Source of the DNA: Devosia psychrophila
Lineage (GTDB): Bacteria; Pseudomonadota; Alphaproteobacteria; Rhizobiales; Devosiaceae
Direction of reading: 5' to 3'
Assembly (NCBI RefSeq): GCF_000971275.1
Contig: NZ_LAPV01000093.1
Location: 186,001-250,000 of the forward strand
DNA length: 64,000 bases
The position numbers were made by a program, and so were the translations under genes. Positions 55,728-64,000 of the stretch are shown here, in pieces; the stretch's first letter is position 1; the number at the start of each line of letters is the position of its first letter. A model generated the notes under the pieces. The model had not been told where the DNA came from, did no database searches, and saw nothing but the letters and a program-made list of their open reading frames with translations.

Positions 55728-57241
55728 GCGACAGCCTCGTCAGGGTTATTGGCGATCGCCTGGACGATGACGCCGGGATTGATGTTCTTGCCGCGCAGTT
55801 CGGCGACCATTTCGCGATCACGCATCACTACGATGCGCGAGCTGTAGGCCACCACTTCGTCGAGTTCAGAGGAGATCACCAGCATGGCCATGCCCTCGTC
55901 GCGCAGGCGATTGATGGTGCGGACGATTTCGGCATGGGCGCCGACGTCGATGCCGCGCGTCGGCTCGTCGAGAATGAGAAAGGCCGGGTCGGTGGCCAGC
56001 CAGCGCGAAAGGATCACCTTCTGCTGGTTGCCGCCCGAGAGAAGTTTTACCGGCATGTCGAGCGAGGCGGCGCGGATATCCATGGACTCGCCGAAGCGGC
56101 CGGCGATTTCCATCTGTTCGTCGCGGTTGAGCGCCTTGAACCAGCCGAGCTTGCCCTGCAATGCGATGATGATGTTTTCCCGTACCGACAGGTCGCCGAG
56201 AATGCCCTCGGCCTTGCGGTCTTCCGGGCAGAAACCAAAGCCGTGCTTGATGGCGTCGGTAGTCTTGCGGATGGCGCTCGGCTTGCCGTTGACGCTTACG
56301 GTGCCCTGGTCGGCCGGGTCGGCGCCGAACATGATGCGTGCCACTTCGGTGCGGCCGGATCCCAGCAGGCCGGCGACACCGACCACTTCGCCCTTGTGGA
56401 TGGTCAGATCGAACGGCAGCACACTGCGCTTGCGGCCATAGCCCTTGAATTCGACTAGCACCTCGTTAGGCGCCTCGCCCGGCTCGACATCAGTGGCGCC
56501 GGAAAAGGCTATGTCCTTGCCCAGCATGAGGCGGACAACGTCGGTACGGGTCAGCGCATCAAGGGCGCGGGTTTCGATCAGTTTGCCATTGCGCAACACG
56601 GTGACCCGGTCGGAGATGGCAAAGACCTGATCGAGAAAATGGGTGATGAAGATGATGGCCAGCCCCTTGGCCTTGAGGCCGCGAACCACTTCGAACAGGC
56701 GCTCGACCTCGTTTCGATCAAGGCTGGCGGTGGGTTCGTCGAGGATCAGCACCTTGCCTGAAAGCTGCACGGCTCGGGCGATGGCGACGATCTGCTGTAC
56801 GGCCACCGAATGGGTGCCGAGTTCGCTGGAGGGATCGATGTTTAGGTCGTAATTCTTGAGGATAACCCTGGCGTCCGCTTCCATCTTGCGGAAATTGACG
56901 AAGCCGAAGCGCAAAGGCTGGTGCCCGAGGAACAGGTTTTCCGCCACGGACCGGTTCGGCAGAAGGTTCACCTCCTGATACACGGTGCCGATGCCAAAGG
57001 TCTGGGCGTGCAGTGGATTGTCGAGCGAGACCTGCGTGCCATCGACATAGATGCCACCGCCATCGGGCTGGTACGCGCCGGTCAGGATCTTGATCAGCGT
57101 GGATTTACCGGCGCCGTTTTCGCCGAGCAGGGCGTGCACTTCGCCAGCCTTGAGGCCGAAATCGACATTGTCGAGCGCGACATGATTGCCGAAAATCTTC
57201 ATGACGCCGCGTGCTTCGAGCACGTAGTCGCTATCAGCCAT
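55724..57241 (-). CDS. ytfR: Sugar ABC transporter ATPase, YtfR-like
   Basis: A 505-residue double ATP-binding protein of the ribose/galactofuranose type. The first cassette has HALLGENGAGKSTLIKILTG, an atypical signature (HSVAVQQIVAIARA) and LILDEPTASLD. The second has GVAGLLGSGRTEVARIMFG with a degenerate Walker A, LLSGGNQQKVILSRWL and LILDEPTRGIDVGA. Asymmetry between the halves is normal for this family. The ATG at 57239-57241 has GGGGG just upstream. Repeat copy 7 separates it from the binding-protein gene. Confidence 0.94.
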   Translation of the reverse strand: MADSDYVLEARGVMKIFGNHVALDNVDFGLKAGEVHALLGENGAGKSTLIKILTGAYQPDGGGIYVDGTQVSLDNPLHAQTFGIGTVYQEVNLLPNRSVAENLFLGHQPLRFGFVNFRKMEADARVILKNYDLNIDPSSELGTHSVAVQQIVAIARAVQLSGKVLILDEPTASLDRNEVERLFEVVRGLKAKGLAIIFITHFLDQVFAISDRVTVLRNGKLIETRALDALTRTDVVRLMLGKDIAFSGATDVEPGEAPNEVLVEFKGYGRKRSVLPFDLTIHKGEVVGVAGLLGSGRTEVARIMFGADPADQGTVSVNGKPSAIRKTTDAIKHGFGFCPEDRKAEGILGDLSVRENIIIALQGKLGWFKALNRDEQMEIAGRFGESMDIRAASLDMPVKLLSGGNQQKVILSRWLATDPAFLILDEPTRGIDVGAHAEIVRTINRLRDEGMAMLVISSELDEVVAYSSRIVVMRDREMVAELRGKNINPGVIVQAIANNPDEAVA

Positions 57242-57275
57242 GCTGCCCCCATTCATTGATCGCAACGCCCCCAGT

Positions 57276-57386
57276 CGGCACCCTCCCCTTGCGGGGAGGG
57301 ATCAAGGGTGGGGGTCGGCTGGCCCCAATATCGAGGCCAAACCACACCCCCAACCAACCTCCCCGTCAAGGGGGAGGTGCCGTCCG
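57276..57386. repeat. Dispersed palindromic repeat, copy 7
   Basis: CCCTCCCC-TTGC-GGGGAGGG with AAGGGTGGGGGT, then the inverted module ACCTCCCC-GTCAA-GGGGGAGGT. It lies between ytfQ and ytfR, where a stem-loop could lower downstream expression relative to the binding protein. Confidence 0.82.
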
Positions 57387-57408
57387 GTGGTTAAACGAGC
57401 TTCGTTGC

Positions 57409-58383
57409 TTAATAGCCCAGGCCCTTGCGGGTATCATACTCGCCCTGGGGATTGTCGGCAGGCGTGTACAGCTTCGACTCGGTGATGATGAACTTTGCGG
57501 GTTGGGTGCCATCGGCGAGGAAGGCCGAGAGCGCATCGAAGGCGGGACCGGCCATGTTGGGGGTCAGTTCCACGGTAGCATTGGCTTCGCCGGCAACCAT
57601 TGCAGCGAAGATGTCCGGCACGCCGTCGATCGAGACGACCTTGATGTCGGTGCCGGGCTTGAGGCCAGCGTCCTTGATGGCCTGGATGGCGCCAACGGCC
57701 ATGTCATCGTTGTGGGCATAGACCGCGCAAATATCGGCGCCGCCGTTTTCGGCCTTGATGAAGCCTTCCATGACTTCCTTACCCTTGGCGCGGGTGAAAT
57801 CACCGGTCTGGCTGCGGGCGATGGTCAGGTTGGCGTGGCCGACAATGGCTTCTTCGAAGCCCTTCTTGCGGTTGATGGCCGGGGTGGAGCCGACGGTGCC
57901 CTGCAGCTCGACGATCTTGCAATCGGCATCGCCGACTTCCTTGACCAACCAGTCGCCAGCGGTACGGCCTTCGAGCACCTGATCGGAAGCAACCGAGGTC
58001 AGGTAAAGGTCTTCCGGCGCGTCAACGCCGCGGTCGAGCAGCATGACGGGGATTTCGGCTTCCTTGGCTTCGGTCAGCACGTCGTCCCAGCCGGTCGCAA
58101 CGACAGGAGCCACGATGATTGCGTCGACGCCCTGAGCGATGAAGCCGCGGATGGCCTTGATCTGGTTTTCCTGCTTCTGCTGCGCATCGGCAAATTTGAG
58201 GTCGATGCCGCGCTCTTCGGCCTGCTGCTTGGTTACCGAAGTCTCAGCGGCGCGCCAGCCGGATTCAGAACCAATCTGGCTGAAGCCGATGGTCAACCCC
58301 TTCAGATTGTCCTGCGCGATGGCGACAGAAGTCAAAGCGGTAGCGAGGCTTGCCGCGATGGCAAGCTTGGAAATGATGGTCAC
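57409..58383 (-). CDS. ytfQ: Periplasmic sugar-binding protein, YtfQ-like
   Basis: A 324-residue periplasmic binding protein of the ribose/galactofuranose class, with a signal peptide (SKLAIAASLATALTSVAIAQ) and the family segments LTIGFSQIGSESGWR, AIIVAPVVATGWDDVL, MLLDRGVDAPEDLY and VVSIDGVPDIFAAMVAGEAN. It resembles YtfQ, which binds galactofuranose; the sugar here is not proven. The start is GTG at 58381-58383 with GGGAGG upstream. It is the first gene of the transporter operon. Confidence 0.93.
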   Translation of the reverse strand: MTIISKLAIAASLATALTSVAIAQDNLKGLTIGFSQIGSESGWRAAETSVTKQQAEERGIDLKFADAQQKQENQIKAIRGFIAQGVDAIIVAPVVATGWDDVLTEAKEAEIPVMLLDRGVDAPEDLYLTSVASDQVLEGRTAGDWLVKEVGDADCKIVELQGTVGSTPAINRKKGFEEAIVGHANLTIARSQTGDFTRAKGKEVMEGFIKAENGGADICAVYAHNDDMAVGAIQAIKDAGLKPGTDIKVVSIDGVPDIFAAMVAGEANATVELTPNMAGPAFDALSAFLADGTQPAKFIITESKLYTPADNPQGEYDTRKGLGY

Positions 58384-58429
58384 GATGTCCTCCCAATGTG
58401 GCGCCACGGCGTTTTCACCTGCAGCGATA

Positions 58430-58470
58430 ATGGGGACGCTACATAAAGTACTATTATATGTAAATAGCGA
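58430..58470 (-). promoter_or_regulatory. Candidate promoter of the ytfQ operon
   Basis: The gap between ytfQ and the lacI-type gene is AT-rich here; on the minus strand it contains TATAAT followed by AGTACT, with TTTTCG about 17 nt upstream as a poor -35. The AGTACT palindrome could be a regulator site. This is a weak call. Confidence 0.35.
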
Positions 58471-58540
58471 AAACCGTACCCACGCCGGCGCTCGAATGAA
58501 GTGTCTTGTCGGGTGATTTTTGTGGCTTCCAGCCAGTGCC

Positions 58541-59563
58541 TTAGCCTAGCCTGTCGGCCGAGCTGTTGCGCGCCACGACGCGCGGCGTGACGACGAAATG
58601 CTCGGACTCGGTGCGGCCCTTGATGCGCTCGATCAACAGGCGGACCGATTGCAGCCCGAGCAGTTCGCCGGATTGGTCGACGCTGGTTAGGCTGTTCTGG
58701 GCAAAGTCGCAGTACATCGTGTTGTCATAGCCGACCACCGCCAGATCGCGCGGAATGGACAGACCCATCTCGGTCGCCACGCTGATGACCTCAAGGGCGA
58801 TAAAGTCGGTCCAGCAGAAGATTGCCTCGGGACGATCGGGAGCCTCAAGCAGCTTTTTTGCAGCGATCTGCACTTCGCGCATGGTCTGGCGAGCTCTAAC
58901 TACGTTGATATACGAGCCCAGTTCCTGCTCCATCATCTCGCGCCGGTAACCGAGTTCGCGCTGCGTGATGATGGTCGATTCGGTGATCAGGCTCAGCATG
59001 GCGATGTTGCGGTAGCCGTTGCTCGACAGGTGTCTGACAGCCAGGGTGCCGCCCTCGTAGTCGTCATTGTTGACAGTATCGTAGCTTGAGACGCCGGGAG
59101 CATGATTGCCGATCGTGGCAAGCGGTTTGCGCTTGGCAATGTCCAGCAATTGCTGCTGGTCGGTGGGACCGATCAGGATCAGGCCATCCATTTGCCGGTC
59201 GATCATGGAATCGACCAGGGCATCATCGAACGTGGTCCCGGATTGGCTGACCCCGAGCAGCACCTGGTACTGGGTCCGCTCCAGTGCCGAATTTACGCCG
59301 GCAAGGATGTCCGAGAAAAACGGGTTGCGCAGATCGGGCAATATCATGCCGAGTGTGAAGGTTTGCCCGCGCATTCCCCGCGCTGCCGTATGCGGACGAT
59401 AACCCAGCTTGGCCATCGACTTCCGAACCTTGAGGCGCATCGACTCGCTGACGCCGTAAGCGTCCCGCAATACCTTCGAAACCGCGGCGACGGAGACGCC
59501 GGCATCTATCGCAACCTCACGGATGGTGACGCGTGACGGCTTCTGGACGGCTGGTTTTTCCAT
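58541..59563 (-). CDS. LacI-family transcriptional regulator
   Basis: A 340-residue repressor. The LacI helix-turn-helix and hinge lie at the N-terminus (VTIREVAIDAGVSVAAVSKV, KVRKSMAKLGYRPHTAAR). The periplasmic-binding-protein-like effector domain follows (LGMILPDLRNPFFSDILAGV, LILIGPTDQQQLL, VGYDNTMYCDFAQNSLTSVD). The ATG at 59561-59563 (MEKPAVQ) has GGAG 5 nt upstream. It is divergent from the rhamnosidase gene and upstream of the ytfQ operon, so it could control either or both. Confidence 0.92.
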   Translation of the reverse strand: MEKPAVQKPSRVTIREVAIDAGVSVAAVSKVLRDAYGVSESMRLKVRKSMAKLGYRPHTAARGMRGQTFTLGMILPDLRNPFFSDILAGVNSALERTQYQVLLGVSQSGTTFDDALVDSMIDRQMDGLILIGPTDQQQLLDIAKRKPLATIGNHAPGVSSYDTVNNDDYEGGTLAVRHLSSNGYRNIAMLSLITESTIITQRELGYRREMMEQELGSYINVVRARQTMREVQIAAKKLLEAPDRPEAIFCWTDFIALEVISVATEMGLSIPRDLAVVGYDNTMYCDFAQNSLTSVDQSGELLGLQSVRLLIERIKGRTESEHFVVTPRVVARNSSADRLG

Positions 59564-59663
59564 GCAACTCCAAGGGTCAGAACCCTGCATTTCGGGGCTG
59601 GTCGCGGCTTGCCAGCTCGTTCCGTCTACATCAGAAAATTCCTATTGCCAAAAAACTTGGAAT

Positions 59664-59684
59664 GTAGAACGATACACGTAGAAC
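59664..59684. promoter_or_regulatory. Tandem GTAGAAC elements upstream of rhamnosidase
   Basis: GTAGAAC occurs at 59664-59670 and 59678-59684, 14 nt apart, each followed by a TA(C)AC-like half (GATACAC and ATTATACAC). They lie in the lacI/rhamnosidase divergent spacer, an apt position for an operator or for part of a promoter. Confidence 0.4.
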
Positions 59685-59740
59685 ATTATACACCTCGCAA
59701 ACGAGGTTGCCGTCAACCGGACGGCGTGGAGGAGGCAGAC

Positions 59741-62134
59741 TTGACCGACATGACGAGCACGCTGGTGCGGGCGAACCCGACTTCTGCGCGACAGGCGCCT
59801 TGGGCGGCAGCCAGGATGATCCGTCCGCTGGTCGACAAGGGTGTAGGCATGCCTGCCTCGTTCGTCTCGACTGATTTCAGCATTGAACGCGTTGGCGGCG
59901 ATGAGACACTGCGCATCAGCGCTCTCGGGCTCTATCGCTGCTTCATCAACGGCAGACGCGTCGGCAACGACCTGCTCACCCCGGGCTGGACTAGCTACGA
60001 AACCCGCCTCAGCTACCAGACCTATGCCGTCGCCGACCTGCTGGTGGCAGGCACCAACCACATCGAGATCTGGCTGGCCGATGGCTGGTTGCGTTCGCAG
60101 ATGATGTGGGGCAATGCGCCGATCTTCAACACCTGGGGCAGCGAGATTGGCGCCATTGCCGAACTGACTTCGGACGCGAACGGCGGCAAGACGCTGCTGG
60201 TCACCGACGACAGCTGGAAAAGTGGCGAGTTGCCCATTCGCAAGTCTGGCATCTATTTCGGCGAGGTTTTCGACGCGCGGATCAAGCCAGTGGTTTCCTC
60301 AGGCACCGCTGCGATCGACTTCGACGTGGTCAGGCTCATTGCCCACGAAACCACTCCGGTGCGCGAGCTGGATGCGCTGGCCGTGGTCAAGCAATGGACC
60401 GATGCCGATGGCCGCACGGTCTATGACTTCGGCCAGAATATTGGCGGCTATGTCGCGTTTACCGTGCGCGGCGAGGCTGGCGCCAAAGTCACCGTCGAAC
60501 ATGCCGAAGTGCTCGATAAGGATGGCAATTTCTACAACGTCAACTATCGCACTGCCGAAGCGCGGATCGAATATACGCTGAGCGGCAATGGCGACGAGCA
60601 ATTCCGCCCGCACTTCACCTTCCAAGGTTTCCGATATGCCCGCATCACCATCGAGAGCAAGGCCGAACTGACCAGCGTGGTCTCGGTGCCGATCAGTTCG
60701 GTCACGGAGGTCAAGTCCAGCTTCACCTCAGCCAACAAGCTGGTCGACCGGCTGTTTCTCAACACCGTCTGGTCGCAGCGCGGCAATTTCATCGAAGTGC
60801 CGACCGATTGCCCGCAGCGCGACGAGCGCCTGGGCTGGACCGGCGATGCGCAGGTTTTCGCAGGCACCGCAATGTATCTGGCCGATGCGCAGAATTTCTT
60901 CCGCAAGTGGATCCGCGACGTCATGGCAGACCAGCGCGAAGATGGTGCGGTGCCCCATGTGGTGCCGGACCCAACCAAGATGCAGCCCAAGGATTATCCG
61001 GGCTTTTATGGCAGCACCGGCTGGGGTGATGCGATCGCTGTGGTGCCGTGGCAGATGTATCTGCACTACGGCGACACCGACTTTTTGGCCGAGACGCTAC
61101 CGGCGATGGTGAAGTGGGTCGATTTCGTGTGGTCCATCAGCGAGGGCCCGATCGTCAAGCCACCGCGCGCCTGGGGCGGTCGTGGTTTCTCGTTTGGCGA
61201 CTGGCTGCAGCCCAGCGGCCCGAGCGCCAAGCCGCTGCCGACGATCAGCGACGACGCTGCGGCGACGCTGTATCTGCATATCACCTCGGCAATGGTTGGC
61301 AGGATTGCCGGCATCGTCGGTGACACGGCGACTGCCCAGCGGATGAGCGACATCGCAACGAAGGTGAAGAACGCCTTTGCGCTCGAGTTCATCACCCCGG
61401 CAGGACGCGTGGCGGGCGACGACCAGACATCCTATGCACTGGCGTTCCTGCATGACCTGATCCCGGCCGACAAGCAGGACGCGGCCAAGGCGTATTTCAA
61501 GAATGCCATAGCCCGCACCGATGGGCGGATCGGCACCGGTTTCATCGGCACCCCTGCCCTGTTGCCGGCGCTAGTCAAGATTGGCGAAGCCAACCTTGCC
61601 GCTGACGTCTTCTTGCAGGAAGAAGTTCCCGGCTGGCTGTATCAGGTCAAGATGGGGGCCACGACGATCTGGGAGCGCTGGGACGCGATCCAGGCCGATG
61701 GCTCGATCTACAATCCGCAGATGAATTCCTACAATCACTATGCCTATGGCGCGGTGTGCCAGTGGCTGCTCGAAGGGGTCGCCGGGTTCCGGCCGGACCC
61801 CGAGGCGCCAGGCTTTGCCACGGTGATTTTCGAGCCGATCATCATTGGCGCGCTATCGCCGGTGAAGGCTAGCCACGCCAGCCCCAAGGGTCTCATTCGC
61901 GCTGAATGGACGGTGGATGGCGATGCAGTTCGCTACGAGGTCGAGGTGCCTGGCGGCTCGAACGGCGTGCTGCGGCTGGCGGCCGGCTATCGCAACATCA
62001 CGGTCGATGGTGCGGCGTGGGACGGCAAGGGCGACCATGCCCTCGCAGCGGGCAGCCATGTCATCACCTTCGATCACACACCGGCACAGCGCAAAGCGGC
62101 TGCCGAACACAGCATCAATACCCGTACGCCCTGA
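59741..62134 (+). CDS. GH78 alpha-L-rhamnosidase
   Basis: A glycoside hydrolase of 797 residues releasing terminal alpha-L-rhamnose. It has an N-terminal beta domain (SALGLYRCFINGRRVGND, then LTPGWTSYETRLSYQTY), a second beta domain (VYDFGQNIGGYVAFTVRGE) and the (alpha/alpha)6 catalytic domain with the acidic cluster VPTDCPQRDERLGWTGDAQ that supplies the general acid in this family. A C-terminal beta domain follows (after MNSYNHYAYGAV). There is no signal peptide, so it is probably cytoplasmic and acts on imported oligosaccharides. The TTG at 59741 has GGAGGAGG 5 nt upstream; the ATG at 59750 is too far from that site. The CUT1 transporter genes follow at 57 nt. Confidence 0.94.
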   Translation: MTDMTSTLVRANPTSARQAPWAAARMIRPLVDKGVGMPASFVSTDFSIERVGGDETLRISALGLYRCFINGRRVGNDLLTPGWTSYETRLSYQTYAVADLLVAGTNHIEIWLADGWLRSQMMWGNAPIFNTWGSEIGAIAELTSDANGGKTLLVTDDSWKSGELPIRKSGIYFGEVFDARIKPVVSSGTAAIDFDVVRLIAHETTPVRELDALAVVKQWTDADGRTVYDFGQNIGGYVAFTVRGEAGAKVTVEHAEVLDKDGNFYNVNYRTAEARIEYTLSGNGDEQFRPHFTFQGFRYARITIESKAELTSVVSVPISSVTEVKSSFTSANKLVDRLFLNTVWSQRGNFIEVPTDCPQRDERLGWTGDAQVFAGTAMYLADAQNFFRKWIRDVMADQREDGAVPHVVPDPTKMQPKDYPGFYGSTGWGDAIAVVPWQMYLHYGDTDFLAETLPAMVKWVDFVWSISEGPIVKPPRAWGGRGFSFGDWLQPSGPSAKPLPTISDDAAATLYLHITSAMVGRIAGIVGDTATAQRMSDIATKVKNAFALEFITPAGRVAGDDQTSYALAFLHDLIPADKQDAAKAYFKNAIARTDGRIGTGFIGTPALLPALVKIGEANLAADVFLQEEVPGWLYQVKMGATTIWERWDAIQADGSIYNPQMNSYNHYAYGAVCQWLLEGVAGFRPDPEAPGFATVIFEPIIIGALSPVKASHASPKGLIRAEWTVDGDAVRYEVEVPGGSNGVLRLAAGYRNITVDGAAWDGKGDHALAAGSHVITFDHTPAQRKAAAEHSINTRTP

Positions 62135-62191
62135 TAAACAGGCGGCGGCTGAGACGGCCCGCATGGTGCGGGTAAATGGGAGAGAGACCAA

Positions 62192-63490
62192 ATGACCAAG
62201 ACGACACGCAGGACCGCGCTTACCGGCTTCGCCGCCGGTCTGCTGGCCTTGACTGCCCTGACCGGCGCAAGCTTTGCCCAGAGCACTACACTGACCTACC
62301 TGATCCCCAGCGGCGCCGATGGCGTGGCCGTGGCCGAGGAGCTGGTGAAGAGCTTCGAAGCCGCCAACCCGGATATCAATATCGAGATCGAAACCCGTCC
62401 AGGCGGCTCGGAAGGCGACAATCTCGTCAAGACGCGGTTGGCCACCAGCAGCATGGCCGACGTGTTCCGCTACAATTCCGGCTCGTTGTTCCAGGCCATC
62501 AACCCGCAGCAGTTCCTGGTCGACCTGACCAACGAACCCTGGCAGGCCGATGTGCAGGACAGCTTCAAGCAGGTGGTGACGGCATCGGACGGCACCGTGC
62601 GCGGCGCGCCGATGGGCGCGGCCATGGGCGGCGGCATCTATTACAACAAGGCAATCTATGCCGAGCTGGGCCTGACCGTTCCCAAGACCTGGGCCGAGTT
62701 CATGGCCAACAATGAAAAGATCAAGGCCGCCGGCAAGGTCGCCGTGGTCCAGACCTATGGCGATACGTGGACCAGCCAGCTGTTCGTGCTTGCCGATTAT
62801 TACAACGTCTCGGCTGCCGAGCCGGACTTTGCCGCCAACTACACCGCCGGTACGGCCAAGTTCGCGACAGACAAGGTGGCACAGCGCGGCTTCGACAAGC
62901 TGCAGGAAACCTTCGACGCCGGCTATTTCAACGAAGACTTCGGCGCCGCCAAGTATGACGACGGGCTGCGCATGGTGGCATCGGGTGAAGGCGCCCACTA
63001 CCCGATGCTGACCTTTGCCACCACCGCCATCGTCGCCAGCTATCCTGACCTGATCGACAATGTCGGCTTCTTCGCCCAGCCGGGCGACGACGCCGCCAAG
63101 AACGGCCTGACGGTGTGGATGCCGGATGGCATCTATATCCCCAACACCACGTCGAATCTTGATGCCGCCAAGAAGTTCGTCGCCTACGTCGCCAGCGTCG
63201 AAGGTTGCGAAGCCCAGACCCGGGCCGGTGGCGCTTCGGGGCCGTACCTGATCAACGGCTGCACGCTGCCAGCCGACGTGCCGCCAGCCGTGACCGACAT
63301 GCTCCCCTACTTCGCAGATGGCGGCCAGAACGGGCCGGCGCTGGAGTTCCTGTCGCCGATCAAGGGCCCGGCACTCGAGCAGATCACCGTTGAAGTCGGC
63401 TCGGGCATTCGCCCCGCCGCTGATGGCGCGGCGCTCTACGACGAAGACGTTCGCAAGCAAGCCCAGCAACTCGGCCTCCCAGGCTGGTAA
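62192..63490 (+). CDS. Extracellular solute-binding protein, CUT1 sugar family
   Basis: A 432-residue periplasmic binding protein. A twin-Arg-like n-region (MTKTTRRTAL) precedes the hydrophobic signal segment, with cleavage after GASFA. The mature part has the family 1 pattern (LTYLIPSGADGVAVAEELVK, SSMADVFRYNSGSLFQAI, MGGGIYYNKAIYAELGL, PKTWAEFMANNEKIKAAGK). It probably brings in rhamnose-containing or related oligosaccharides given the adjacent rhamnosidase; this is inferred from context. GGGAGAG precedes the ATG. Confidence 0.92.
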   Translation: MTKTTRRTALTGFAAGLLALTALTGASFAQSTTLTYLIPSGADGVAVAEELVKSFEAANPDINIEIETRPGGSEGDNLVKTRLATSSMADVFRYNSGSLFQAINPQQFLVDLTNEPWQADVQDSFKQVVTASDGTVRGAPMGAAMGGGIYYNKAIYAELGLTVPKTWAEFMANNEKIKAAGKVAVVQTYGDTWTSQLFVLADYYNVSAAEPDFAANYTAGTAKFATDKVAQRGFDKLQETFDAGYFNEDFGAAKYDDGLRMVASGEGAHYPMLTFATTAIVASYPDLIDNVGFFAQPGDDAAKNGLTVWMPDGIYIPNTTSNLDAAKKFVAYVASVEGCEAQTRAGGASGPYLINGCTLPADVPPAVTDMLPYFADGGQNGPALEFLSPIKGPALEQITVEVGSGIRPAADGAALYDEDVRKQAQQLGLPGW

Positions 63491-63503
63491 GCGCTTGCCG
63501 ATA

Positions 63504-63544
63504 GGCGGCTCCGGGTGCCTGGTCTCACCCGGGGCTGCCGCTTT
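63504..63544 (+). terminator. Stem-loop between binding protein and permease genes
   Basis: Arms 63504-63517 and 63526-63541 contain CCGGGTG/CACCCGG plus GCGGC/GCTGC-type pairing around an 8-nt loop and are followed by TTT. Such intercistronic hairpins often stabilise the binding-protein message or partly terminate transcription before the permease. Confidence 0.65.
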
Positions 63545-63558
63545 GAGGAGGAACATAG

Positions 63559-64000
63559 ATGGCCGTGATGACTGAAACCGCAGCGGCCGTGCCCGTGGTG
63601 CAGGTGCCTAAGCGCCGCTCGCCCTATCCGGCCTCGTTCTTTCTTCCCGCCGCCGTCATCTATGGCGTGCTGTTCCTGCTGCCGACCTTCGCATCGCTGT
63701 ATTTCAGCCTGACGCGCTGGACGCTGTTCAACTCCACCTTCATCGGGCTGGATAATTTTGCGCAATTTCTGCGCGAGCCGTTCCTGATCAAGGGGCTGAT
63801 CAATACAGTGCTGTATGCGGTAATCACCTCCGGCCTCAAAGTTGTGCTCGGACTGCTGCTGGCGGTGTTGCTGACCAGCCAGATCGCGGCGCGCGGCTAT
63901 CTGCGCTCGGTGGTGTTTTTCCCGGTGCTGGTTTCTACCGTCGGCGTCGGCATCACCTTCACGATTTTGATGCACCCCACCCAGGGCATGATCAATGAGG
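63559..64000 (+). CDS. CUT1 sugar ABC transporter permease (3' end outside window)
   Basis: The frame is open from ATG 63559 (GAGGAGG 6 nt upstream) to the right edge (147 codons). After a short cytoplasmic N-terminus it has a first membrane helix (SFFLPAAVIYGVLFLLPTFA), the MalF-type segment LYFSLTRWTLF and further helices (LINTVLYAVITSGLKVVLGL, VVFFPVLVSTVGVGITFTIL). This is the MalF/UgpA-type partner of the binding protein just upstream; a second permease gene would be expected next. Confidence 0.9.
   Translation, partial: MAVMTETAAAVPVVQVPKRRSPYPASFFLPAAVIYGVLFLLPTFASLYFSLTRWTLFNSTFIGLDNFAQFLREPFLIKGLINTVLYAVITSGLKVVLGLLLAVLLTSQIAARGYLRSVVFFPVLVSTVGVGITFTILMHPTQGMINE

Overview
The window looks like chromosome from a free-living alphaproteobacterium of the order Hyphomicrobiales, most likely Devosia or a close relative. 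This is inferred from high GC with strong third-position bias, a class I lysyl-tRNA synthetase, a SAM-II riboswitch in front of metZ, NasS/NasT nitrate regulation, a PodJ-like Sel1/peptidoglycan-binding polarity protein, and alphaproteobacterial families such as TIGR02186 next to a TauE exporter. No phage, insertion sequence, plasmid or CRISPR array was seen.

Layout. 1-5.5 kb: a CHASE4-GGDEF protein cut by the left edge, a FixJ-like regulator lacking its phosphoacceptor Asp, MscL, a PAS/histidine-kinase/receiver hybrid, a small P-loop kinase and a small membrane protein. 5.8-10.7 kb: the Lhr-type helicase and PdeM pair, then a TIGR02186/TauE exporter operon. 10.8-24 kb: the 1195-residue PodJ-like protein, a NarL-type regulator, pyrD, DUF952, an S24/LexA-like repressor overlapping an AAC(6')-type acetyltransferase, lysK, TerB, a periplasmic binding protein, metZ with its SAM-II riboswitch, and a long dCTP deaminase. 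23.7-35.2 kb: a ten-gene chemotaxis operon on the minus strand (STAS, cheY, cheA, cheW, two MCPs, cheW, cheR, cheB, and a soluble helical protein with two MCP-like hairpins and a CheZ-like motif). 35.8-36.9 kb: an HD-GYP response regulator. 37.1-39 kb: tRNA-Gly(CCC), a decayed lower-GC islet, and a truncated NirB-like pseudogene. 39-42.6 kb: nasT, nasS, a leader with an ANTAR-type hairpin and terminator, then cysG. 42.6-49.4 kb: the propionyl-CoA to succinyl-CoA pathway (epimerase, mutase, pccA, pccB) with a DUF559 nuclease gene inserted between pccA and pccB and bracketed by repeats. 49.5-53 kb: an Ldh_2-family dehydrogenase and treY. 53-64 kb: carbohydrate uptake, with a YtfQRT-YjfF-type ABC transporter and GntR regulator, a LacI regulator, a GH78 alpha-L-rhamnosidase and the start of a second (CUT1) sugar ABC transporter that runs off the right edge.

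A dispersed palindromic GC-rich repeat (CCCTCCCC/GGGGAGGG arms with GGGTGGGGG flanks) occurs seven times between or at the edges of genes and in three places is read into, or supplies the start region of, a flanking ORF. The strongest candidates for something undescribed are the C-terminal protein of the chemotaxis operon (23680-25413) and the repeat-bracketed DUF559 gene.
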